Below, one piece after another: positions 52,986 through 61,355 of a stretch of 64,000 nucleotides of DNA. Numbering within the stretch: position 1 is the first letter of the stretch; every line of letters starts with the position of its first letter. Under the pieces are notes generated by a model. It ran no database searches. It was given only the letters and a program-made list of their open reading frames with translations, and was not told where the DNA came from. The DNA comes from an uncultured Paenibacillus sp. (GTDB taxonomy: Bacteria > Bacillota > Bacilli > Paenibacillales > Paenibacillaceae), in the NCBI GenBank assembly GCA_937895345.1, contig CALAWP010000010.1:30857-94856 (forward strand), written 5' to 3'. The translations under genes were made by a program, and so were the position numbers.

Positions 52986-53978
52986 ATGAATGGGATGAAT
53001 GTATCGATAACAAAAAAATGGCTGAGCGCGGTTCTCGTCTTGATGCTTGCGCTGCTTGCCGCTTGCGGCGGCGGAAACGCGGGCAAGGGCGGCGAGAGCG
53101 GGAACGTCTCGCCAACGGCGACCGTCGAACCGACGTCGGAGGCGCAGGCGACGGCCGAACCGGTCTATCCGCTGACGGTAACCGACGCGACCGGCACGCA
53201 AATCACGTTCGAGCAAGCGCCTCAGTCGATTGTGACGCTGGTGCCAAGCGAGACGGAAACGATTTTCGCGATCGGCGCGGGCCATCTGGTCGTCGGCGTC
53301 GACGAGCACAGCAACTATCCCGAAGAAGCGGCGTCGATCGCCAAAGTCGGCGACATGGCGACGAACATTGAAGCCGTCGCGGCATTGAATCCGGATTTGG
53401 TGCTCGCTTCCTCCTCGATGAACGGGGATGCCGTGGCGAAGCTTCGCGAGCTGAACTTGAACGTCTACGCGACCGCGCCGAAAACGTACGATGAGGTGAT
53501 CGCCAAAATCGTTGAAATCGGCAAAATCGTCAACATGCCGGCGGAAGCGTCCGAAGTCGCGGACCGCATGAGGCAAGTGAAGCAGCAGGTCGAGGATGCC
53601 GTGAAGGATGCGGAAAAAAGGAAAGTGTACCTGGAATTTTCCGAAGGGTGGACGGTCGGCTCCGGCGAATTTATGGACGAGCTGCTGACGATTGCCGGAG
53701 GCATCAATGTGGCCGGCGGCCAAAGCGGCTGGTTCGAAGTCAACGCAGAGGAAATCGTGCAGCAAAACCCGCAGGTGATCATCTATCCCGATTACGGCGA
53801 GGAAAAAAGCTCGATCGTCGCGGCGATCGAGAAGCGGCCGGGCTGGGAAACGATCGACGCGGTCAAAAACGGCCGGCTGGTGAAGGTGACGAACGATCCG
53901 CTTGTGCGCGTAGGTCCTCGGCTGGCGGACGGCTTGCTTGAAATGGCCAAAGCCGTTCATCCGGAGCTTTTCGAATAA
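52986..53978 (+). CDS. btuF: Cobalamin/corrinoid ABC substrate-binding lipoprotein
   Basis: 330 residues from ATG 52986, eight bases after GGGGTGG (ATG 52995 also possible). Lipoprotein signal with LLAAC (Cys27), a Glu/Thr/Ala-rich linker, then the FecB/BtuF helical-backbone fold: PQSIVTLVPSETETIFAIGAG, VGVDEHSNYPEEA, LNPDLVLAS, and the C-terminal lobe WFEVNAEEIVQQNPQVIIYP. Riboswitch control identifies the ligand as a corrinoid rather than heme or siderophore. First gene of btuFCD. Confidence 0.92.
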   Translation: MNGMNVSITKKWLSAVLVLMLALLAACGGGNAGKGGESGNVSPTATVEPTSEAQATAEPVYPLTVTDATGTQITFEQAPQSIVTLVPSETETIFAIGAGHLVVGVDEHSNYPEEAASIAKVGDMATNIEAVAALNPDLVLASSSMNGDAVAKLRELNLNVYATAPKTYDEVIAKIVEIGKIVNMPAEASEVADRMRQVKQQVEDAVKDAEKRKVYLEFSEGWTVGSGEFMDELLTIAGGINVAGGQSGWFEVNAEEIVQQNPQVIIYPDYGEEKSSIVAAIEKRPGWETIDAVKNGRLVKVTNDPLVRVGPRLADGLLEMAKAVHPELFE

Positions 53979-53981
53979 ACG

Positions 53982-55022
53982 ATGAAAGCCAAATTAATCA
54001 TGTACGGAGGAGCAGCCATGCTCCTTCTTGCTGTTTCTATTATGGGAAGTCTGTCGATCGGCACGGCCGGCATTTCCTTTTTGGACGTATGGGGCATTAT
54101 GCTGCATAAGCTGTTCGGCCTCGATGCCGGAGCGGGGGAATGGACGGCCGGGGAGATCGCCGTCGTCACCCAGGTCCGGCTGTCCCGGGTGCTGCTCGCC
54201 GTTCTGGTAGGCGCATGTTTGGCGCTGGCAGGCGCTGGCTTCCAGGGCGTGCTGCGCAATCCGCTGGCCGATCCTTATACGCTCGGCGTCGCTTCGGGCA
54301 GCTCGGTCGGCGCCGCGTTTATCATTTTGTTCGGCTTGCAAATGGCAATCGGTTTGTGGACCGTTCCGATCGTCGCGTTTGGAACCGGCATCGCCACCCT
54401 GCTCGGCGTCGTCTGGCTCGCCCGTTCCAACGGCGCGATGCAGATCGAGACACTAATATTGTCCGGCGTTATTATTCAGTCCTTTCTCGGAGCGTTTGTC
54501 TCGCTGATGGTATCCATGTCGCAAGGCGTCGTCAACCAGATTTTGTTCTGGATTATGGGTTCGCTCAATATGAAAAGCTGGGAGCACGTCTACATGCTCC
54601 TGCCGTTTCTATGCATCGGCCTTCCGATTCTGATCTGCTTCGGGCAAACGCTTAACCTGTTCGCGCTCGGCGAGCGGCATGCCGCCCATCTCGGCGTCAA
54701 CGTCGAGCGAACGAAGCTGACGGTGCTGATCGTGGCTACGCTGCTGACGGCCGCAGCCGTTTCCGTATCCGGCGTGATCGGTTTTGTCGGTCTCGTCGTG
54801 CCCCATTTGGTCCGTCTCATTGCCGGTCCGGATTACCGGCTGATTTTGCCTCTGTCCGCATTTGGCGGCGGCATGTTCATGCTGTGGTCGGATACGCTGG
54901 CGCGCATCGCGCTGAGTCCGAAGGAGCTGCCTCTGGGCGTCGTAACGGCGTTAATCGGGGCTCCGTTTTTCGCCTATTTGCTTCATCGCCGGATGAAGAC
55001 CGAAGGGGGAGAACAAGCTTGA
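53982..55022 (+). CDS. btuC: Cobalamin ABC transporter permease
   Basis: 346 residues, nine or ten helices, FecCD family. Motifs: VRLSRVLLAVLVGACLALAGAGFQG, RNPLADPYTLGVASGSSVGAA, and GVIGFVGLVVPHLVRLIAGPDYR, which contains the coupling loop to BtuD. Begins three bases after btuF. Homodimer in known systems. Confidence 0.94.
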   Translation: MKAKLIMYGGAAMLLLAVSIMGSLSIGTAGISFLDVWGIMLHKLFGLDAGAGEWTAGEIAVVTQVRLSRVLLAVLVGACLALAGAGFQGVLRNPLADPYTLGVASGSSVGAAFIILFGLQMAIGLWTVPIVAFGTGIATLLGVVWLARSNGAMQIETLILSGVIIQSFLGAFVSLMVSMSQGVVNQILFWIMGSLNMKSWEHVYMLLPFLCIGLPILICFGQTLNLFALGERHAAHLGVNVERTKLTVLIVATLLTAAAVSVSGVIGFVGLVVPHLVRLIAGPDYRLILPLSAFGGGMFMLWSDTLARIALSPKELPLGVVTALIGAPFFAYLLHRRMKTEGGEQA

Positions 55023-55804
55023 CGCTCGAAGCGAAGGAAGTTGCGTATGCCGTCCGCGGCACGAAAGTGCTGAACGGCGTTTCCGCCGAATTCCGCCCGG
55101 GACAGTTTTACGGCATTATCGGTCCGAACGGCGCGGGCAAAACGACGCTGCTGCAGCTGCTGGCCGGAACGTGGAAGCCGGATGACGGAGAAGTGCTGCT
55201 GGAAGGACGTCCCGTGACGGCCATATCCCGCAAGAGGCTGGCGCGCCGGATGGCGGTGCTGCAGCAGGGCGGATTGCCGCCGGTCGGCTTTACGGTGCGG
55301 GAGGTGGCCGAGATGGGCCGGTTCCCGCATCGGAACTGGCTGGGCGCAGAAACGGAGGATTCCGGTCCGATCATCGAGCATGCGCTGGACGCGATGGGAC
55401 TTGCCGCGCTGCAGCACAGGCGGCTGAATCAGTTGAGCGGCGGGGAACGGCAGCGCGCCGCGCTGGCCAAGCTGATGGTGCAGCAGCCGGACATTTTGCT
55501 GCTCGACGAGCCGACGACATATTTGGACATCGGCTACCAGCTTGGATTGCTCGATACGGTTCGCGACTGGCAGCGGCGGGAAGGGCTGACGGTGATCGCC
55601 GTACTGCACGATCTCAATCTTGCGGCGCTGTATTGCGACCGGCTGCTGGCTTTGCACGACGGCAAAGACGCCGCGTTCGGATCTCCGCAGGAGGTGCTGA
55701 CGCCGGAGCTGGTGCGAACGTTGTACGGCACGACGCCGGCGGTTATCCCGCATCCCGAAACGGGCGCGCCGCAGGTGATGCTGCTGCCGGGTGAACGATC
55801 GTAA
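55019..55804 (+). CDS. btuD: Cobalamin ABC transporter ATPase
   Basis: 261 residues from the TTG at 55019, which overlaps the btuC stop (TTGA), seven bases after GGGGGAG. Walker A GPNGAGKTT, Q-loop LQQGG, signature LSGGERQRA, Walker B LLLDEPTTYLD, switch ALHDLN-like (VLHDLN). Typical iron-chelate/B12 subfamily length. Confidence 0.93.
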   Translation: MTLEAKEVAYAVRGTKVLNGVSAEFRPGQFYGIIGPNGAGKTTLLQLLAGTWKPDDGEVLLEGRPVTAISRKRLARRMAVLQQGGLPPVGFTVREVAEMGRFPHRNWLGAETEDSGPIIEHALDAMGLAALQHRRLNQLSGGERQRAALAKLMVQQPDILLLDEPTTYLDIGYQLGLLDTVRDWQRREGLTVIAVLHDLNLAALYCDRLLALHDGKDAAFGSPQEVLTPELVRTLYGTTPAVIPHPETGAPQVMLLPGERS

Positions 55805-55844
55805 TCGAATAGATACGGCGATATCGCCGAAGGAGGCTGTATAG

Positions 55845-56915
55845 ATGAATATGATGGAGCATGCGGAAGCGAGTCTTAACGACGCTATTGCCGCGATCAA
55901 GCCGTTCGACGAAGAAGCCGCCGCGCGGGCGGCGCTGCATTCCGACCGGTTGACGAAGCCGCCGGGCAGCCTCGGCAAGCTGGAGGAGCTCGCGAGGCGG
56001 CTGGCGGGCATATCGGGCGAGCTGTGGCCGGATTTGTCGCGGAAAGCGGTCGTCATCATGGCCGGCGATCACGGCGTTTGCGAAGAGGGCGTCAGCGCTT
56101 TTCCCCAGGAGGTCACTCCGCAGATGGTGCTCAATTTCCTGAATGGCGGAGCAGCCGTCAATGTGCTGGCGCGCCAGGCGGGCGCGGAAGTCGTATGCGT
56201 CGACGTCGGAGTCGCCGCCGATCTGGAGCATGAGTCGCTTGTCGGCCGCAAAGTGGTCAGAGGTACGGCCAATATGGCCAAAGGGCCGGCGATGAGCCGC
56301 AGCGAAGCGCTTCAGGCCGTCGCGGCCGGCATCGAGATGGCACAGCATCTGGCGGATCGGGGCGTCGCCCTGTTGGCCGCCGGGGAGATGGGCATCGGCA
56401 ATACGACCGCCAGCGCCGCCGTTGCGGCGGCGCTGGCGGGGATCGCGCCCGGCGAAGCCGTCGGGCGGGGAACCGGCATCGGGAACGAGCAGCTGGCTCA
56501 TAAAGTGAACGTTGTCGAACGGGCGCTGGCCGTCAACCGGCCGAACCCGGACGATCCGATCGATGTGCTCGCCAAAGTCGGGGGAGCGGAAATCGCGGCG
56601 CTGGCCGGCCTTATGATCGGAGCGGCTTCGCGCGGCCGTCCCGTCGTTCTGGACGGTTACATTTCGACGGCGGCCGCACTGGCGGCCTGCAAGCTGGCCG
56701 AACGGGCGGGGCCGTATATGATTGCGTCTCACCTGTCTCAGGAGCAAGGCCACGTCCGGCTGCTGAATGCGATGGGACTGACTCCGCTTATGCAGCTGGA
56801 TATGCGTCTTGGGGAAGGGACGGGCGCCGTGCTGGCCTTCCATCTGATCGACGCTTCGCTCAAGCTGATGCGGGAAATGGCGACCTTCGACAGCGCCGGC
56901 GTATCCAAAGGATAA
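55845..56915 (+). CDS. cobT: Nicotinate-nucleotide-dimethylbenzimidazole phosphoribosyltransferase
   Basis: 356 residues. Activates the lower ligand by making alpha-ribazole phosphate from NaMN and DMB. Family marks: TKPPGSLGKLEELARRLAGI, MAGDHGVCEEGVSAFPQ, EMGIGNTTASAAV and the catalytic Glu in LGEGTGAVLAF. Full length for CobT. Follows btuD by 40 bp with its own GAAGGAGG site. Confidence 0.96.
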   Translation: MNMMEHAEASLNDAIAAIKPFDEEAAARAALHSDRLTKPPGSLGKLEELARRLAGISGELWPDLSRKAVVIMAGDHGVCEEGVSAFPQEVTPQMVLNFLNGGAAVNVLARQAGAEVVCVDVGVAADLEHESLVGRKVVRGTANMAKGPAMSRSEALQAVAAGIEMAQHLADRGVALLAAGEMGIGNTTASAAVAAALAGIAPGEAVGRGTGIGNEQLAHKVNVVERALAVNRPNPDDPIDVLAKVGGAEIAALAGLMIGAASRGRPVVLDGYISTAAALAACKLAERAGPYMIASHLSQEQGHVRLLNAMGLTPLMQLDMRLGEGTGAVLAFHLIDASLKLMREMATFDSAGVSKG

Positions 56916-56932
56916 CGAAAGAGGATGAAACG

Positions 56933-57502
56933 ATGCCGATATTGGTGACGGGGGGCGCAAGAAGCGGCAAAAGCGGTTTTGCCGAGGCGCTTGCTCGAAA
57001 GATGGGAACCGAAGGAATCTATATCGCTACATGCCAGGCGCTGGACGGCGAAATGGCCGAACGGATCAAGCGGCACCGGGAGGACCGGGCGCGGGAAAGC
57101 TTTGCGTGGACGACGATCGAAGAACCGCTCCTTGCCGCGGAAGTACTGGACCGCCTCGCCGCTGCCGATCGTTCGGGTTCGGTCGTCCTGCTCGACTGCG
57201 TCACGTTGTGGCTGACCAACTGGCTTCTCCGGACGGAGGAGGAAGGCGGAGCGGAACGGCTGACGCGCGAAATCGAGCGACTGCTGGAAGCGGCGGAACG
57301 GTATCCGCATCCGCTAATTATGGTCACGAACGAGGTCGGAGACGGCATCGTGCCCAGCTACCCGCTCGGCCGCAAGTTTCGGGACGAGGCGGGCCGCCTG
57401 AATGCCCGGCTGGCCCGGATCTGCGAGCGCGTATTTCTCGTCACGGCCGGCATTCCGATCGATCTGAAAGCGCTGGAATTCCGTTTCGAGGACGGGCTAT
57501 GA
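56933..57502 (+). CDS. cobU: Adenosylcobinamide kinase / guanylyltransferase
   Basis: 189 residues. Phosphorylates adenosylcobinamide and then makes AdoCbi-GDP. P-loop GGARSGKS (residues 7-14), IATCQALDGEMAERIKRHR with the guanylylated-His region, DCVTLWLTNWL, and VTNEVGDGIVPSYPLGRKFRDEAG. Overlaps cbiB by 4 bp. Confidence 0.96.
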   Translation: MPILVTGGARSGKSGFAEALARKMGTEGIYIATCQALDGEMAERIKRHREDRARESFAWTTIEEPLLAAEVLDRLAAADRSGSVVLLDCVTLWLTNWLLRTEEEGGAERLTREIERLLEAAERYPHPLIMVTNEVGDGIVPSYPLGRKFRDEAGRLNARLARICERVFLVTAGIPIDLKALEFRFEDGL

Positions 57503-58479
57503 TATTGTATTCGTTTCAAGAGCTGCTGCTGCTGACGGCCGCGGCGATCGCGATCGATTGGATCGTCGGCGATCCGAGATGGCCCGTACATCCGGTTATT
57601 TTGATCGGAAGGCTGATTGCCGGTCTCGAGAAGAAGCTTGCGCCCGAACGGCGGAAAGACCGCCCGGGAACCGTAAGGCTGCTGGGCGTTGCGCTGACCG
57701 CCGTCGTGCTGGCGGTCAGCTTCTTAGGGATGTGGGCAGTCGTTTGGGCGGCGGATGCCGTTCACCGCTGGGCGGGCTACGCGGTTTCCGCCTGGTTCAT
57801 CTCGACGACCATCGCCGTCAAAGGATTGAAGGCGGCGGCTATGCAAGTTTATGAGCCCCTGTCGCAAGGCCGATTGGAGGAGGCGCGCAAGTATGCCGGC
57901 TACATCGTCAGCCGGGATACGAGCCGCATCGACGAGGGAGAAGCCGCGCGGGCCGTAGTGGAGACGGTATCGGAAAATACGGTGGACGCCTTCATGTCGC
58001 CGGTAATTTTCGCCTTGATCGGAGGCGCTCCTTTGGCGATGCTGTACCGGGCGGCCAATACGCTCGATTCGATGGTCGGCTACAAAAACGACAAGTATAT
58101 CCGGTTCGGCTGGTGCTCGGCCCGCATCGACGACGCGCTTAACTATATTCCCGCCAGATTGACGGGGCTGCTCATGGTGCTGGCGGCGGCGCTCCTTCCG
58201 GAAATGAGAGCGGCACGAGCCGCAAAAGCGATCGCGGCGTTCGCTTCCAAGCACCCGAGCCCGAACGGCGGCATACCGGAATCGGCGGCCGCAGGCGCGC
58301 TCGGCATCGAGCTCGGAGGCCGGAACGTCTATTTTGGCGAAGTGCACGAGCGGGCCCGCATGGGATGGCCGCTGCGGCCATTGGACAAGGAAGATATTCG
58401 GAGGACGGTGCGATTGCTTTATACGGTCAGCATCATCGTATTTGCGGGGGTGACGGCGGCATGGCTGGTTCTGGCTTAA
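57499..58479 (+). CDS. cbiB: Adenosylcobinamide-phosphate synthase
   Basis: 326 residues, membrane protein with four or five helices. Joins cobyric acid with (R)-1-aminopropan-2-ol phosphate. Motifs: DWIVGDPRWPVHPVILIGRL, SRDTSRIDEGEAARAVVETV, SENTVDAFMSPV, MVGYKNDKYIRFGWCSARIDD, and SKHPSPNGGIPESAAAGALG. Aminopropanol phosphate would come from CobD encoded beyond the repeat region. Confidence 0.95.
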   Translation: MILYSFQELLLLTAAAIAIDWIVGDPRWPVHPVILIGRLIAGLEKKLAPERRKDRPGTVRLLGVALTAVVLAVSFLGMWAVVWAADAVHRWAGYAVSAWFISTTIAVKGLKAAAMQVYEPLSQGRLEEARKYAGYIVSRDTSRIDEGEAARAVVETVSENTVDAFMSPVIFALIGGAPLAMLYRAANTLDSMVGYKNDKYIRFGWCSARIDDALNYIPARLTGLLMVLAAALLPEMRAARAAKAIAAFASKHPSPNGGIPESAAAGALGIELGGRNVYFGEVHERARMGWPLRPLDKEDIRRTVRLLYTVSIIVFAGVTAAWLVLA

Positions 58480-59285
58480 AGCTTCATCTGCAAGCGCTGA
58501 TTGCGGCGCTGCAGTTTCTGACAAGATTTCCGGTACCCGTGGAGGTGCCGTTCGTGCCAGCAGTGCTGAAGCGCAGCGTCATTTATTTTCCGGCGGCGGG
58601 ATTGGCGATCGGACTAGTTGCAGGCTTGGCTTCGCTGCTGCTCCCTTACGCCGTTCCAGTATGGCCTGCGGCCGTGCTGCTGCTTGCCCTTTGGATCGCC
58701 TTAAGCGGAGGACTCCATCTGGACGGCTGGATGGACACGGCGGACGGCGTGCTCAGCCACCGGTCGAGAGAGCGCATGCTCGACATTATGAAGGACAGCC
58801 GCGTCGGGGCGATGGGCGTCATTGCCGCGATCCTTCTTCTGCTGCTGAAGGTTTCGCTGCTTGCGTCGCTTCTCGAATATGCGGTGCGGGAAGACGGCCG
58901 CGGGCTTTTGTTTGCACTGCTGGTCGTTTCGGCTTGCTGGAGCCGAGCGTGGATGGCCGCCGCCATCGCTTATTGGCCTCCGGCCAGAGGGGAAGAAGGG
59001 ATCGGGGCGATGTTTAATGGCGTTAATAAACGAAATGCCGCACTGTCTCTTCTGACAGCCTTGGTTATTTCATTTATGACATTAATGATTAGCGGGATTA
59101 ACTTGTGGGCGGCCAGTACCGTCTCGCTGTCGGCCGGACTGGTGACGCTGCTGGCGGGCGGTCTTACGGCCATTCGGCTGAACGGGAAGTTGGGCGGCCT
59201 GACAGGGGATACCTACGGCGCGATGAACGAAGCCGTCGAAGCCGCGATCCTGCTGGCCGCCGTGTCCTGGCTTCATCTTTTTTGA
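58461..59285 (+). CDS. cobS: Adenosylcobinamide-GDP ribazoletransferase
   Basis: 274 residues starting at ATG 58461 inside cbiB. Integral membrane protein with six or seven helices. Motifs: ALQFLTRFPVPVEVP, LHLDGWMDTADG, KDSRVGAMGVIA, and GGLTGDTYGAMNEAVE. Final step: joins AdoCbi-GDP with alpha-ribazole (phosphate). No cobC phosphatase gene is in the window. Confidence 0.95.
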   Translation: MAGSGLKLHLQALIAALQFLTRFPVPVEVPFVPAVLKRSVIYFPAAGLAIGLVAGLASLLLPYAVPVWPAAVLLLALWIALSGGLHLDGWMDTADGVLSHRSRERMLDIMKDSRVGAMGVIAAILLLLLKVSLLASLLEYAVREDGRGLLFALLVVSACWSRAWMAAAIAYWPPARGEEGIGAMFNGVNKRNAALSLLTALVISFMTLMISGINLWAASTVSLSAGLVTLLAGGLTAIRLNGKLGGLTGDTYGAMNEAVEAAILLAAVSWLHLF

Positions 59286-59314
59286 CATGCTGCTTTTGCA
59301 GGTAACGGCTGGTG

Positions 59315-59497
59315 TAACGGTCAGGAGATACGCTTAGAGCGGATTTCGAGTAGTGGCGGGAGTTTAACGGACATGAGAGACGCTTACGCAGCTGGAAGCG
59401 AGCTTTCGCTCTGCATATTTGCTCCTAAACGTCTGTGGTGTCCGTTAAAACGAAAGAATGGTGAAATATTGCGTTTAAGCGTCGCTGGTGACCATTA
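59315..59497. repeat. 183-bp imperfect palindromic element, copy 1
   Basis: Contains four 22-bp units of the form TAACGGWCA-N6-ACGCTTA: two forward (59315-59336, 59365-59386) and two inverted (59426-59447, 59476-59497). Outer units pair with outer and inner with inner, so a transcript could fold into one long hairpin. A further AGCGAG/CGCT stem lies at the tip. 164 of 183 bases equal copy 2 by my alignment. Confidence 0.85.
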
Positions 59498-59610
59498 GGA
59501 TGACCGGGATTAGGTAGAAGGAGATTTATAGATTAGTGTAATCGCGTTTATGCGTCGCTGGTGACCTTTAGGAGGAGCGGGATTAGGCAGGAGATTTCTA
59601 GATTAGTGTA
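59471..59610. repeat. Tandem duplication of ~70 bp
   Basis: 59471-59540 and 59544-59610 are near-identical (same start GCGTTTA, same end GATTAGTGTA). The first unit begins in the last 22-bp motif of palindrome copy 1, and the second carries a fifth inverted motif at 59549-59570. Confidence 0.8.
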
Positions 59611-59740
59611 CTCTTTGCTGCTGATTGCGTGGTTGGGCAGGTTGACAGGCGTTTACTGAGTTTAGTTTGATGAGTTTAGACGTTTCGACTATGAACTTTA
59701 CCGTGGATATTGGATTGGGCGATGCGCGGATTAGGTAATG

Positions 59741-59923
59741 TAACGGTCGTGAGATACGCTTAGAGCGGAATTCGAGCAATGGCGGGAGTTTAACGGACAT
59801 GACAGATGCTTACGCAGCTAAAATCGGGGCTTCGCTCTGCAAATTTGCTCCTAAACGTCTGTGGTGACCGTTAAAACGAAAGTATGGTGAAATATCGCGT
59901 TTAAGCGTCGCTGGTGTCCGTTA
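59741..59923. repeat. 183-bp imperfect palindromic element, copy 2
   Basis: Same length and arrangement as copy 1: forward motifs at 59741-59762 and 59791-59812, inverted ones at 59852-59873 and 59902-59923. Starts 243 bp after copy 1 ends. Most differences fall at the hairpin tip. Confidence 0.85.
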
Positions 59924-60155
59924 GCAGGCTGGCGCCGGCAGGCAAACGTAGACGTCGTGTTGCAGGTGACCATTAGCGGCTTGTCGGTCGGTAAGGCAGA
60001 GCTATGTCGATTGGAGTCCATTGGCGGCTTGAGCGATTGGCAAACATAAAACAAACTTCGCTGAAGTCTAATAGTGTCTTGTGTGACTGAATGTAGAACA
60101 AATATGTGCCTCCTGCGGCCATTGTGATAAACGAACAGACGGAGAGGTGAGGTCG

Positions 60156-61271
60156 ATGCTGGAAAAATACGGGCACGGCGGTGATTTGAGAACGGCGGCG
60201 GAGGCGTACGGGCTGGAGGAGGAGCGCTTTCTCGACTTTAGCTCCAACATGAACCCGCTCGGCCCGCCGTCATCGGTTCGCAGCGTGCTCACCGCCTACG
60301 CCGATCGGATTCACGCTTATCCCGATCCCGCAGTCAGAGAGCTGAGAAGGAAGCTCGCCCGGCTGCACGGGGTGGAGGATAACCGCATCCTTGTCGGCAA
60401 CGGTGCCGCGGAGCTGATCGATTTGGCCGTACGCGCCGTTCGGCCGGCCGTTGCGGCGCTCGCGCGGCCGTCATTTTCCGAATATGAGGATGCGGTGCGG
60501 AAGGCGGGCTGCGAGGTGTACGGCCTGCCGCTGGAAGCGGGCGACGGCTTCGAGCTGGGCGAAGGGTTGATCCGTCATGCGCTTGAGCGGTCCGGCGCTG
60601 ACCTGTATATCGTCGGATCGCCGAACAATCCGACGGGGAAGCTCGCCGATCCGGAGCATATCCGGCTTATGCTGAGCCGCGGAGCTTTCGTCGTGCTCGA
60701 CGAGGCGTTTCTCGATTTTGTGCCCGGCGGGGAGAAGCTGTCGATGATCGCGGAGGCGGCCGCATCGGAGCGGCTGATCGTGCTGCGCTCCATGACGAAG
60801 TTTTACGCGATCCCCGGCATCCGGCTGGGATATGCGGTCGGCTCTGCGGAAGCGATTGGCCGGATGAAGGAGCTTCAAGTGCCATGGAGCGTCAATTCGC
60901 TCGCCCAGTCGATCGGGGAAGCCGTGCTGGACGATGCGGAATATGCCGAACGGACGATCCGGTGGCTGGCCGAAGAGAGGCCATGGCTCGCGTACAGGCT
61001 GCGGGAGCTTGGCATGGAGCCGGTCGACGGCTCGGCCAATTATTTGCTCGTTCGGCTGCCGGACGGCTTGCCGTTCGACGCGACCCGCCTGCAGCGCGAA
61101 ATGGGACGGAGAGGCGTGCTTATCCGCGACGCCTCCCGCTTTCCGGGACTGGACGGCCGCTATATCCGGCTGGCCGTCAAGCTGAGGGAACAGAACGCGG
61201 CAATGCTTTCCGCCCTGCAGAAATGTTTGTCGGCGGCCGCCGATCAGGGGCAGGATGGAACCAGCCGTTGA
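60156..61271 (+). CDS. cobD: L-threonine-O-3-phosphate decarboxylase (class I aminotransferase fold)
   Basis: 371 residues from ATG 60156, eight bases after GGAGAGG. PLP enzyme that makes aminopropanol phosphate for CbiB. Marks: YGHGGDLRTAAEAYG at the start (the CobD-specific HGG), DFSSNMNPLGPP, SPNNPTGKL, LDEAFLDF, and the PLP Lys in RSMTKFYAIPGIRLGY. Close relatives are histidinol-phosphate aminotransferases, but the HGG start and context favour CobD. Confidence 0.92.
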   Translation: MLEKYGHGGDLRTAAEAYGLEEERFLDFSSNMNPLGPPSSVRSVLTAYADRIHAYPDPAVRELRRKLARLHGVEDNRILVGNGAAELIDLAVRAVRPAVAALARPSFSEYEDAVRKAGCEVYGLPLEAGDGFELGEGLIRHALERSGADLYIVGSPNNPTGKLADPEHIRLMLSRGAFVVLDEAFLDFVPGGEKLSMIAEAAASERLIVLRSMTKFYAIPGIRLGYAVGSAEAIGRMKELQVPWSVNSLAQSIGEAVLDDAEYAERTIRWLAEERPWLAYRLRELGMEPVDGSANYLLVRLPDGLPFDATRLQREMGRRGVLIRDASRFPGLDGRYIRLAVKLREQNAAMLSALQKCLSAAADQGQDGTSR

Positions 61272-61355
61272 CGCACCGTCAAGCGAAAGAGATCATGGCG
61301 CCGGGACGAAGATGGGGGCGGAGGACGCCATCCGCAATCTAAAGGGGGACAGGTG

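Larger units (their letters stand above)
59286..60155. other. 870-bp gene-free, repeat-rich region within the cobalamin locus
   Basis: Clearly more AT-rich than the genes around it and without any credible coding frame. It holds two 183-bp palindromic elements, a ~70-bp tandem duplication, and scattered fragments such as GGTGACCATTA at 59965-59975. The last ~50 bp carry the ribosome binding site of cobD. No promoter was identified with confidence. Confidence 0.8.

Noticed and set aside
59315..59923. CRISPR array
   Set aside because: Motifs alternate in orientation and are not separated by regular unique spacers; no cas genes are present.
59603..60292. Short frames of 65-74 codons on the complement in the repeat region
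   Set aside because: They run through the palindromic repeats, have no good starts, and show no family signal.
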